This document shows positions 1 through 5,553 of a stretch of 5,553 nucleotides of DNA, in pieces (position 1 is the stretch's first letter; each line of letters begins with the position of its first letter). Origin of the DNA: JBBITW01 sp037440525 (GTDB lineage: Bacteria; Desulfobacterota; BSN033; UBA1163); NCBI GenBank assembly GCA_037440525.1, contig JBBITW010000213.1, positions 1 to 5,553 on the forward strand, written 5' to 3'. The notes beneath the pieces were generated by a model. That model was not told the origin of the DNA. It saw only the letters and a program-made list of their open reading frames with translations, and made no database searches. Position numbers and translations under genes: made by a program.

Positions 1-168
1 GTTTCCTGTAACACTGAAATAGATTTTGGCCCTTCGACAATCTTCACTGACAGAAACCTTTGTAATTGTAACAAAACCAATACGAGGGTCTTTAACTGTT
101 CTCACTAACATTTCAGAGACCTCTCTTTGTATAAGATCTGCCACTTTTTCTGACCTCTTTCCCTCCAT
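1..168 (-). CDS. rbfA: RbfA, 30S ribosome-binding factor (N-terminal 56 residues, truncated by window edge)
   Basis: RbfA binds the small ribosomal subunit near the 5' helix of 16S rRNA and helps late 30S maturation, especially in the cold. The frame starts at ATG 168-166 and stays open to base 1, giving 56 codons; the family is usually about 110-130 residues, so roughly half is present. Family features seen are an N-terminal Arg/Lys-containing helix (residues 3-24, with EKVADLIQREVSEML), then the diagnostic KDPRIGFVTITKVSVSED (26-43) and the strand RRAKIYFSV (45-53), the start of the KH-like fold. An AAGGA ribosome binding site (180-176) lies 7 bases before the ATG. It follows ylxP after an 18-base gap, so it is probably co-transcribed and cold or growth control would act on the whole operon. 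The truncation comes from the window boundary, not from mutation. The identification is firm; the C-terminal half cannot be judged. Confidence 0.95.
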   Translation of the reverse strand, partial: MEGKRSEKVADLIQREVSEMLVRTVKDPRIGFVTITKVSVSEDCRRAKIYFSVTGN

Positions 169-186
169 CTCTTATTCCTTTTTATA

Positions 187-474
187 CTATATAGAGAGAA
201 TCTCCATTTCACTTTGAATCATTTCAACGAGATTCATCTTTTCAATAAAGTCAATAATTTTATCTAAGCTTGAATTGATATGCCTTCGATCGTTACCAAC
301 TGTACATATACCTATCTTCCCCCTCTGCCAAAGATCATTATCCCCAACCTCTGATATCGAGACATTGAATCTATGCCTTACACGGTCAATCATTTTTTTA
401 ATAATATGTCGCTTTCCCTTAAGGGAGTGATTCTCAGGGATTAAGAAATCCAGTTGACATATTCCTATTACCAT
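187..474 (-). CDS. ylxP: YlxP-like DUF503 family protein
   Basis: This is a 95-residue protein of the DUF503 (YlxP) family, whose molecular function is not established as far as I know. The family is recurrently encoded between infB and rbfA, which suggests a role linked to ribosome assembly or translation; that is inference from context. Visible family marks are the hydrophobic first strand MVIGICQLDFLIPE (1-14), the basic SLKGKRHIIKKMIDRVRHRF (17-36), the conserved NVSISEVGDNDLWQR (37-51), the strand GKIGICTVGNDR (52-63) and an amphipathic C-terminal helix (66-92). The length is normal for the family. There is no signal peptide or membrane segment, so it should be cytosolic. The ATG at 474-472 is preceded by AAGGAG (488-483) with 8 bases between, which fixes the start. 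It follows infB by 43 bases, the largest gap in the operon, and precedes rbfA by 18. Confidence 0.9.
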   Translation of the reverse strand: MVIGICQLDFLIPENHSLKGKRHIIKKMIDRVRHRFNVSISEVGDNDLWQRGKIGICTVGNDRRHINSSLDKIIDFIEKMNLVEMIQSEMEILSI

Positions 475-517
475 CTCACCTTCTCCTTCTTATATGATTT
501 CCCTGCCCTAACTCTTA

Positions 518-3157
518 TTATGAGAGTTGGGGTCGAATCTCTTCCATTTCATAAGATTCGATTATATCACCTATCTTAATATCGTTAAAATTTTCAATCC
601 AGATACCACACTCCAGCCCCTGGACACACTCCTTTATGTCGTCTTTAAATCGCTTGAGTGAGGCAATTCGGCCATCATATACAACGACACTATCCCTGAG
701 AACCCTTGCATGAGAACCTCTCATTACCTTTCCATCCAATATTAAACTCCCAGCAATCGTTCCAACCTTTCGAATATTAAAAAGTTGAATTACCTGTGCC
801 CTGCCTAAGAGATGTTCTTTATACGTGGGTTCTAACAATCCCTCAAGAGCCTTTTTTATGTCAGAAATGGCATCATAGATAACAGAATAGGTTCGTATAT
901 CAACCTTCTCCTGTTCAGCCAGAAGCACAGCCTTTGGAACAGGCCTCACATTAAATCCGATGATGATTGCATTTGATGCAGAGGCCAAATTCACATCTGT
1001 CTCTGTAATTCCACCTACCGCATCATGGAGTATATTTACTTTGACCTCTTCTGTGTGTAGCTTTTTAAGTGCCTCTCTAACTGCTTCAATCGACCCCTGG
1101 ACATCTGCCTTAATAATTACATTTAGCTCCTTGACCTCTCCTTTCTTTATCTTTTCATAAAGCTCTTCCAAGGAGACCTTGCTCAGTTTTGAAAGCTCCT
1201 TCTGTCGTATCTTCTCCTGCCTATATAGACTGACCTCTTTCGCCATCCTCTCATCCGTTACAACAATGAATGATTCTCCTGCCTCTGGTACATCGTCAAA
1301 GCCGAGAACTTCAACAGGTGTAGAAGGCCCAGCCTCCGAAACCTTATATCCTCTATCATTAAATAATGCCCTTACCCTTCCGTAGTGGGCACCAGCAATA
1401 AATGGGTCTCCTGATCTTAAAGTCCCCTCCTGAACCAGCACCGTTGCAACCGGTCCCCTTCCTTTGTCCAATTTGGCTTCAATAATTGTCCCCCGAGCAG
1501 GTTTATCGGGGTTCGCTTTCAATTCGAGGATCTCTGCCTGAAGGAGAACCAATTCTAAGAGTTCTTTGATGCCTGTTCTCTGCTTGGCCGATACCTCTGC
1601 AAAGAGTGTGCTTCCACCCCATTTTTCTGGAATAAGACCGAGATCTGCGAGCTCCTTCTTCACCTTTTCAGGGTTTGCATTGGGTTTGTCAATCTTATTG
1701 ATTGCAACAACTATGGGAACATTTGCTGCCCTTGCATGGTCAATTGCCTCTTTTGTCTGAGGCATGACTCCATCATCGGCTGCTACTACCAAAACAACAA
1801 TATCTGTTACCTGTGCCCCCCTTGCACGCATTGCTGTAAATGCCTCGTGGCCAGGGGTATCAATAAATACAACATGCCCATTTTCCAATTCCACATCATA
1901 TGCACCGATATGTTGCGTTATTCCTCCAGCCTCTCCTTCCACAACATTGGTCTTTCGAATTGCATCTAAAAGCATAGTCTTTCCGTGATCAACATGTCCC
2001 ATTACCGTTACTACAGGAGGTCTTGGTCTTAATTGTTCGGGAAGGTCTTCTTTTTTCTCTAAAATACCTTGAAGTTCTAATGAAGTCTTTTCCACCTCAT
2101 AGCCAAATTCTGAGGCCACAAGGGCTGCCAAATCAGCATCAATGACCTGATTTATATTTGCCATGACACCTATGTCCATCAATTTCTTGATCAATTCTCC
2201 TCCCTTTACCCCCATCCTTTTTGCCAGATCCCCAACAGGTATAACCTCAGCAATTCGAATAATTCGTTTTATGGGTTTGGGTACAGTAACCTCTGTCTTC
2301 TTTGGCGATTTTAAAACCACCTTCTTTTTCAATGGTCTAAAGGGTCTTATTGCAATTGTCTCGATCTCTTTATCAAACCTTCCCTCCTCTTCTATATCCT
2401 CATCCCTTAGCATCCTCTCTTCTATCATTCTTCGCTTTTTTCCAAAACCCTTCTTTTTAACAGCAACGGAAGGGACTTTCTCTTCTTCTAATAATTCCTC
2501 TTTAATGGGAAATGGAATCTCGATCTTTTTCGGGGTGACCTCTTTCTTCTCCTCCTTTTTTTCCGGCACCATCTCTTTTAATTCAGGTTCCTTTATCTCC
2601 TGAGGGGGAGTTTCAATTGAAATTGTTTTTTCAGGAGGCTTTGCCAAAAGGACATCCTTTTCCTCTATCACTTTCTCCTCTGAAGGTGGAAGGGATTCTA
2701 CTATTTCTTCAGCTTTCTTTTTCGTTTTCTTAACCTTTCTTAATGGCTTTTCTTCTTTTATTACACCTTCCTCTTCTACCATCTTTTTTGAAGGTCTTAC
2801 GAGTTTCTTAGGAACCTCTTCTACAATCTTTATTTCTGGTTCAATCTTCTCCCTCTCTTCAACTTGGGGTTTTCTCAATTGTGTTTCTTTTAATTCAGTA
2901 ACTTCAGAAGGGATTTCGGCTTTTATTTCAAGACTTCTTGTCCTCCTTCTAATAACAGTTGGTTTGACCCTTTTTTCAACAACCTCTTTTTCAGAATCTC
3001 TTTCGATAATCTTTTCGTCAGAGGGTAAGGCTATCTTTTCAGGCTCAACCACCTTTTTATCTTTAATCTTTAATCCCATCCTTCTAAGTTTCAGAAGGAG
3101 CTTATCATCTTCAACCCCTGTCTCAGTAGCAAGATCGAGTACCTTTATTTTCGCCAT
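518..3157 (-). CDS. infB: Translation initiation factor IF-2
   Basis: IF-2 is the GTPase that places fMet-tRNA on the 30S P site and promotes 50S joining. At 879 residues it is full length for a long-form bacterial IF-2. In order: an IF2_N module (about 1-52), a Lys/Glu/Pro-rich probably disordered linker (about 55-300), a second IF2_N-type module (about 303-355), the G domain with G1 GHVDHGKT (387-394), switch I GGITQHIGAY (411-420), G3 DTPGH (433-437), G4 NKID (487-490) and G5 SAK (523-525), the domain II beta barrel (about 553-640), domain III (about 655-765, with IIKADVQGSIEAV) and the tRNA-binding C2 domain (about 770-879, with ECGI at 849-852). All GTPase motifs are intact; Met395 right after GKT is less usual than Ser or Thr. 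The ATG at 3157-3155 has a near-perfect AGGAGG (3170-3165) 7 bases upstream, the strongest site in the operon. It starts 13 bases after the ylxR stop. I could not identify a convincing internal start for a short isoform. Confidence 0.98.
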   Translation of the reverse strand: MAKIKVLDLATETGVEDDKLLLKLRRMGLKIKDKKVVEPEKIALPSDEKIIERDSEKEVVEKRVKPTVIRRRTRSLEIKAEIPSEVTELKETQLRKPQVEEREKIEPEIKIVEEVPKKLVRPSKKMVEEEGVIKEEKPLRKVKKTKKKAEEIVESLPPSEEKVIEEKDVLLAKPPEKTISIETPPQEIKEPELKEMVPEKKEEKKEVTPKKIEIPFPIKEELLEEEKVPSVAVKKKGFGKKRRMIEERMLRDEDIEEEGRFDKEIETIAIRPFRPLKKKVVLKSPKKTEVTVPKPIKRIIRIAEVIPVGDLAKRMGVKGGELIKKLMDIGVMANINQVIDADLAALVASEFGYEVEKTSLELQGILEKKEDLPEQLRPRPPVVTVMGHVDHGKTMLLDAIRKTNVVEGEAGGITQHIGAYDVELENGHVVFIDTPGHEAFTAMRARGAQVTDIVVLVVAADDGVMPQTKEAIDHARAANVPIVVAINKIDKPNANPEKVKKELADLGLIPEKWGGSTLFAEVSAKQRTGIKELLELVLLQAEILELKANPDKPARGTIIEAKLDKGRGPVATVLVQEGTLRSGDPFIAGAHYGRVRALFNDRGYKVSEAGPSTPVEVLGFDDVPEAGESFIVVTDERMAKEVSLYRQEKIRQKELSKLSKVSLEELYEKIKKGEVKELNVIIKADVQGSIEAVREALKKLHTEEVKVNILHDAVGGITETDVNLASASNAIIIGFNVRPVPKAVLLAEQEKVDIRTYSVIYDAISDIKKALEGLLEPTYKEHLLGRAQVIQLFNIRKVGTIAGSLILDGKVMRGSHARVLRDSVVVYDGRIASLKRFKDDIKECVQGLECGIWIENFNDIKIGDIIESYEMEEIRPQLS

Positions 3158-3164
3158 TCCCTTC

Positions 3165-3170
3165 CCTCCT
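3165..3170 (-). promoter_or_regulatory. Strong ribosome binding site of infB (AGGAGG)
   Basis: AGGAGG, immediately after the ylxR stop codon, stands 7 bases before the infB ATG. It is the closest match to the anti-Shine-Dalgarno core in the window and fixes the infB start at 3157. Confidence 0.8.
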
Positions 3171-3428
3171 TTATATCAAACCTTTCATATTCTCATTTGA
3201 TTGGGATAAAAAAGCCCTATTACCTGAAGGGATTCGATCCAAAGGGTTCTTTTTCTTGGCCAAATTAAAACAGATTGGATCTTTACATATATAGAAACCT
3301 CTACCTTCATTCCTACTTAAAAGTATATCTCCTTCAACACTTATTGTAAATCGAATCATCTCTTCTTTTCTTCTTCTCCTACGGCATCCGATACACATCC
3401 TGATTGGGACGTGACTTCTTCGGGCCAT
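3171..3428 (-). CDS. ylxR: YlxR family (DUF448) RNA-binding protein
   Basis: This is an 85-residue basic protein of the YlxR/DUF448 family. Members are small nucleic-acid-binding proteins; the Bacillus subtilis member has been reported to bind RNase P RNA and modulate RNase P (RnpM), but whether this one does so is unknown. Family marks are the N-terminal RMCIGCRRRRRKEEMIRF (10-27) and GRGFYICKDPIC (42-53). Cys12, Cys15, Cys48 and Cys53 form a CxxC plus CxxxxC pattern that could bind a metal, though many family members lack such a full set. The run of five Arg (16-20) plus Lys21 gives a strongly positive surface. The ATG at 3428-3426 is 2 bases after the nusA stop, and its GGAGAAGG lies inside the last nusA codons, so translation is probably coupled. 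A later Met11 start would remove conserved upstream residues and is unlikely. No ylxQ gene follows; infB comes directly. Confidence 0.92.
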   Translation of the reverse strand: MARRSHVPIRMCIGCRRRRRKEEMIRFTISVEGDILLSRNEGRGFYICKDPICFNLAKKKNPLDRIPSGNRAFLSQSNENMKGLI

Positions 3429-3430
3429 AA

Positions 3431-4891
3431 TTATTTACCTTCTCCATAACGCTGGGCAGATTGAATTAATTTTTCTGCCCTCTTTTCACCGATCCCAGGA
3501 AGGGTCGAAAGCTTTTCTATATTGGTATTTAGAACATCATAAATCGTCTTTATGCCGTGGGCCTTCAGAATCTCAGCGGTTTTTTCACCAACTCCTTCAA
3601 TTCTATCCACTGAATCAAAAATCTTACCCTCTATCTCCACTGAAACCGTCTGATCATCTACCTTCTTGGTTATCTGAAGCGAACTTTTCACAATCTCCAT
3701 TGCCTTTTCTTTATCAATCTCTAAAATCTTGGCTAATTCTTCAGGATCTGCTTCAGCCAAATCATTTAATGAACGGAAGCCTTCATTATAAAGTATTCTA
3801 CTCCCCACATCTCCTACATAGGGAAGAGCCCTAAAACTCTCTATAATTTCACTGGAGATTTTCTCCATCTTTGATTCGCTCTTAATGTCTATCTTCCATC
3901 CTGTCAATTTTGAAGCCAATCTAACGTTCTGTCCTTTTTTTCCTATTGCCAGTGAAAGTTGATCATCCGCCACCACAACCTCCATATATCTATTCTCTTC
4001 ATCAATGTATACCCTGGAGATCTTTGCAGGGGCCAATGCATTACATACATATTTGGCCTGATCCTGTGACCAGGGTATGATATCAATTCTTTCTCCCCTA
4101 AGTTCTTGCACTACATTTTGAACCCGTGAACCCTTCATTCCAACACATGCTCCCACTGGATCTACATCCCGATTCGAACTAAATACAGAGATCTTCGCCC
4201 TTTCTCCTGGTTCTCTGGCTGCGCTGATAACTTTAATTATCCCTTCGGAGATCTCTGGCACTTCCATTTCGAAGAGTTTGATTAAAAATCCAGGGTGTGT
4301 TCTTGATAGGATTATCTGGGGACTTTTAGAACTCTTTTGGACATCAAGAATATAAGCCCTGATCCTTTCTCCCTGACGATAAACCTCTCCTGGAATCTGC
4401 TCTTTATTATTTAGAATAGCCTCTGCCCTCCCAATACTTATATATAGATTTCCCTTTTCCATGCGCTGAACTGTTCCACTGACAATATCCCCTTTTCTGT
4501 CCTTAAATTCTTTATAAATATTCTCTCTCTCAGCATCTCTCACCTTTTGAATGATTACCTGTTTTGCTGTTTGTGCACCTATTCTACCAAAATCTGTATC
4601 CAATTTTACCCCCAAGCTATCTCCGACTTGGGCTTCGCTGTCTAATTCTCTTGCTTCATCAAGGGATATCTCGGTGGCTGGATTCTCAACCTTTTCGACC
4701 ACCTGCTTGAATTGAAACAGCTCAACTTCTCCAATCTCTTCGTTATAATGTACCTCGATTTCCCCTTGATGGCCATATTTCTTCCTTGATGCCGTTAGCA
4801 CGGCCTGTTCAAGGGCTTCAATAATGACCTTTCTATCAATACCTTTGTCTTTCCCTACCTGATCAATTACATAATTAAGATTGGATGGCAT
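3431..4891 (-). CDS. nusA: Transcription termination/antitermination factor NusA
   Basis: NusA binds RNA polymerase and nascent RNA, stimulates pausing and intrinsic termination, and joins antitermination complexes on rRNA operons. At 486 residues it is close to the proteobacterial long form and longer than the roughly 370-residue Bacillus form. In order: RNAP-binding N-terminal domain (about 1-128, with DTDFGRIGAQTAKQVI at 98-113), S1 domain (about 133-197), KH1 with its GxxG as GMKG (251-254) inside DPVGACVGMKGSRVQNVVQE (244-263), KH2 with GKKG (317-320), then two C-terminal modules at about 354-405 and 428-482 with helix-hairpin-helix-like LPYVGDVGSRIL (356-367), IEGVGEKTAEIL (431-442) and LPGIGEKRAEKL (464-475). 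Both KH loops are intact. The ATG at 4891-4889 has AAGGAG (4906-4901) 9 bases upstream, adjoining the rimP stop. The gap to rimP is 15 bases. Because NusA acts on terminators, the hairpin in this operon's own leader is a plausible autoregulatory target. Confidence 0.98.
   Translation of the reverse strand: MPSNLNYVIDQVGKDKGIDRKVIIEALEQAVLTASRKKYGHQGEIEVHYNEEIGEVELFQFKQVVEKVENPATEISLDEARELDSEAQVGDSLGVKLDTDFGRIGAQTAKQVIIQKVRDAERENIYKEFKDRKGDIVSGTVQRMEKGNLYISIGRAEAILNNKEQIPGEVYRQGERIRAYILDVQKSSKSPQIILSRTHPGFLIKLFEMEVPEISEGIIKVISAAREPGERAKISVFSSNRDVDPVGACVGMKGSRVQNVVQELRGERIDIIPWSQDQAKYVCNALAPAKISRVYIDEENRYMEVVVADDQLSLAIGKKGQNVRLASKLTGWKIDIKSESKMEKISSEIIESFRALPYVGDVGSRILYNEGFRSLNDLAEADPEELAKILEIDKEKAMEIVKSSLQITKKVDDQTVSVEIEGKIFDSVDRIEGVGEKTAEILKAHGIKTIYDVLNTNIEKLSTLPGIGEKRAEKLIQSAQRYGEGK
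3438..3445 (-). promoter_or_regulatory. Ribosome binding site of ylxR embedded in the nusA 3' end
   Basis: GGAGAAGG on the minus strand is formed by NusA codons 483-485 (Gly-Glu-Gly) and lies 9 bases before the ylxR ATG. Ribosomes ending nusA at the TAA (3433-3431) stop directly over the ylxR start region, which supports translational coupling. Confidence 0.7.
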
Positions 4892-4906
4892 AGCTAAGAT
4901 CTCCTT

Positions 4907-5365
4907 TTAAAAATCAATTTCTAAATTGGCCTTAGCCACATTTGATAATGGGATATGTAAAATCCTTCCTGATACTTCTAACTCAATATTCTTATCAGTT
5001 ATTCCAAGAAGCCTTCCTTTAAATTGCCTGCACTCCTCAACAGGAGAAAATGTTTTCACCTTAATAAGACGACCTCTATATTTCAAAAAATCCTTTTCAT
5101 CTTTTAATGGACGTGTTAAACCAGGTGAAGAAACCTCCAGGATATAAGGAACTGAAATAAAATCTTCTATATCCAATAACCTTCCTATCTCCCTACTGAT
5201 ATTGGCACAATCATCGAGGGTTATCCCTCCTTCTTTATCGATAAATAGTCGAAGCACCCATCCCCTTTTCTCCCTGCGAAACTGAATTTCAACCAGTTCC
5301 AACCCTTCGTCTGAAAGAATAAGATTTGCAAGGTTATGAACCCTATTCAGAATCTCATTTGACAT
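4907..5365 (-). CDS. rimP: Ribosome maturation factor RimP
   Basis: RimP is a cytosolic assembly factor that binds the 30S subunit (with S12 among its partners) and speeds its maturation. At 152 residues it has the normal family length. The N-terminal alpha/beta domain (about 1-85) has ELVEIQFRREKRGWVLRLFI (23-42), DKEGGITLDDC (43-53) and the family signature YILEVSSPGLTRPLK (74-88). The C-terminal SH3-like barrel (about 90-152) has FKGRLLGITDKNIEL (115-129) and IPLSNVAKANLEIDF (138-152). The chosen ATG (5365-5363) is the first in this frame after an in-frame TGA at 5374-5372, and the N-terminus matches the family. The AAGGA site (5381-5377) is 11 bases away, a rather long spacing, so this gene may be translated less efficiently than infB or nusA. 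It is the first gene of the operon, downstream of the promoter and terminator in the leader, and ends 15 bases before nusA. Confidence 0.96.
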   Translation of the reverse strand: MSNEILNRVHNLANLILSDEGLELVEIQFRREKRGWVLRLFIDKEGGITLDDCANISREIGRLLDIEDFISVPYILEVSSPGLTRPLKDEKDFLKYRGRLIKVKTFSPVEECRQFKGRLLGITDKNIELEVSGRILHIPLSNVAKANLEIDF

Positions 5366-5376
5366 ATAGTCTCATA

Positions 5377-5381
5377 TCCTT
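5377..5381 (-). promoter_or_regulatory. Ribosome binding site of rimP (AAGGA, long spacing)
   Basis: AAGGA reads on the minus strand 11 bases before the rimP ATG. A second ATG (5375-5373) lies closer to the site but is in another frame, so it does not compete as a rimP start. The long spacing and the AT-rich surroundings make this the weakest start signal in the operon. Confidence 0.6.
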
Positions 5382-5397
5382 AAAAATTATATGTTTT

Positions 5398-5428
5398 AAA
5401 AAAAAAGCGGGCAGAAAGCCCGCTTTTT
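5398..5428 (-). terminator. Intrinsic terminator / candidate attenuator in the rimP operon leader
   Basis: On the minus strand a GC-rich stem GCGGGC/GCCCGC (5423-5418 with 5412-5407) closes a 5-base loop (TTTCT). The stem is extended by A:T pairs (5428-5424 with 5406-5402) and followed by a run of nine T (5406-5398). This is a textbook Rho-independent terminator for leftward transcription. On the plus strand the tail is only five T, so it would be weaker that way. It sits upstream of rimP and downstream of a promoter candidate. It either ends transcription from a gene beyond the right edge or attenuates the operon's own transcript. The structure is certain; its role is inference. Confidence 0.9.
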
Positions 5429-5448
5429 CAGCAGACCTATTTTTAATA

Positions 5449-5479
5449 ATTATATACTACATTTTTTTCCCAAATGCAA
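5449..5479 (-). promoter_or_regulatory. Candidate sigma70-type promoter upstream of the leader terminator
   Basis: On the minus strand TTGCAT (5479-5474) is a 4 of 6 match to the -35 box TTGACA. It is followed after 17 bases by TATATA (5456-5451), which overlaps a perfect TATAAT (5454-5449, spacing 19). The spacer has a seven-A run. Transcription would begin near 5442-5446 and enter the terminator stem within about 15-20 bases. AT-rich DNA gives chance matches, so this is a moderate call; it is the best promoter-like pair I see in the control region. Confidence 0.5.
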
Positions 5480-5501
5480 TAGGAATATTCTTTTGATCGT
5501 A

Positions 5502-5523
5502 ATGCCTCACTGAAGCGGGGAAT
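5502..5523. repeat. Imperfect palindrome, hairpin with 4-base loop
   Basis: Arms 5502-5510 and 5515-5523 flank a TGAA loop (TTCA on the minus strand). Six of nine positions are Watson-Crick pairs. The others are C opposite A at 5509/5516 and T opposite G at 5507/5518, each of which can wobble-pair in the RNA of one strand, and a G/A mismatch at 5504/5521. The minus-strand arm CCCCGC reads like a decayed extragenic palindrome. No T-run follows on either strand, so it does not look like a terminator. With one copy visible I cannot show that it is repeated in the genome. Confidence 0.35.
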
Positions 5524-5553
5524 TTAGTGATCTAACAGGGATGTCTGAGAAAA

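Larger units (their letters stand above)
5366..5553. other. Non-coding control region upstream of rimP
   Basis: This is the only sizeable gene-free stretch. From the rimP side it holds the rimP ribosome binding site, the intrinsic terminator, the promoter candidate and the imperfect palindrome. Bases 5524-5553 show nothing I can name. Frames entering from the right edge on the minus strand stop within the region (for example TAA at 5526-5524) without recognisable protein sequence. No tRNA cloverleaf, such as the initiator tRNA gene found upstream of the E. coli nusA operon, is visible. Confidence 0.7.

Noticed and set aside
26..217. 63-codon open frame on the plus strand
   Set aside because: It is antisense to rbfA, whose protein motifs are unambiguous, and continues into the ylxP 3' end without any domain of its own.
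510..528. AACTCT/AGAGTT inverted repeat over the infB stop codon
   Set aside because: The stem is only six weak pairs with a 7-base loop and no T-run after it on the minus strand, and ylxP with a good ribosome binding site follows closely. It is not supported as a terminator.
2163..2603. 146-codon open frame on the plus strand, Ser/Phe-rich
   Set aside because: It lies opposite the IF-2 Lys/Glu-rich linker. The purine-rich coding strand leaves few stops on the other strand, and the product is low-complexity with no family motif.
2964..3200. 78-codon open frame on the plus strand crossing the infB start
   Set aside because: It is antisense to the start of infB and its ribosome binding site, with the same Ser/Phe/Leu composition and no recognisable domain; a shadow.
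5386..5391. Second perfect TATAAT on the minus strand between terminator and rimP
   Set aside because: At 16-18 bases spacing the -35 position falls in the terminator stem (CTGCCC and its shifts), unlike TTGACA, and transcription would begin within the rimP ribosome binding site.
5541..5553. Possible plus-strand gene start ATGTCTGAGAAA (Met-Ser-Glu-Lys) at the right edge
   Set aside because: Only four codons are visible, the AGGG lies directly against the ATG with no spacing, and no plus-strand promoter pair is convincing. It could be tested with sequence beyond the edge.
5480..5553. An upstream tRNA gene, as in the E. coli metY-rimP-nusA arrangement
   Set aside because: No T-loop GTTCGAATC-type sequence, acceptor pairing or CCA end is seen on either strand in the available bases.

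Overview
This window holds the 5' two thirds of a conserved bacterial transcription/translation operon, all on the minus strand. In transcription order (right to left) it reads rimP, nusA, ylxR, infB, ylxP (DUF503) and the first 56 codons of rbfA, which runs off the left edge. All six genes are recognisable from protein motifs. Each has a purine-rich ribosome binding site, and the gaps between genes are 2 to 43 bases, so one polycistronic mRNA is the natural reading. I see no mobile element, CRISPR array, tRNA, rRNA or broken gene.

The gene order, with ylxR between nusA and infB, no ylxQ, and a DUF503 gene between infB and rbfA, is the arrangement I associate with Desulfobacterota (former Deltaproteobacteria) and some neighbouring phyla. 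Bacillus-type Firmicutes usually carry ylxQ before infB. The DNA is AT-rich, the Shine-Dalgarno sequences are strong, and NusA has an extended C-terminus with helix-hairpin-helix-like repeats. An AT-rich Desulfobacterota-like or similar Gram-negative anaerobe is plausible, but the assignment is inference from synteny only.

Layout: 1-168 rbfA (partial); 187-474 ylxP; 518-3157 infB; 3171-3428 ylxR; 3431-4891 nusA; 4907-5365 rimP; 5366-5553 non-coding control region. The control region has a sigma70-like promoter candidate (5449-5479), a strong GC-rich hairpin with a long U-tract (5398-5428) just downstream of it, and an imperfect palindrome (5502-5523).

Functionally, RimP and RbfA mature the 30S ribosomal subunit, IF2 delivers initiator tRNA and joins the subunits, and NusA controls RNA polymerase pausing, termination and antitermination. 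YlxR is a small RNA-binding protein and YlxP is uncharacterised. The most interesting point is regulatory: the intrinsic terminator sits between the apparent operon promoter and rimP, so the operon, which encodes the termination factor NusA, may be controlled by readthrough of its own leader. Otherwise this is an ordinary housekeeping region and I found no evidence of an undescribed system.
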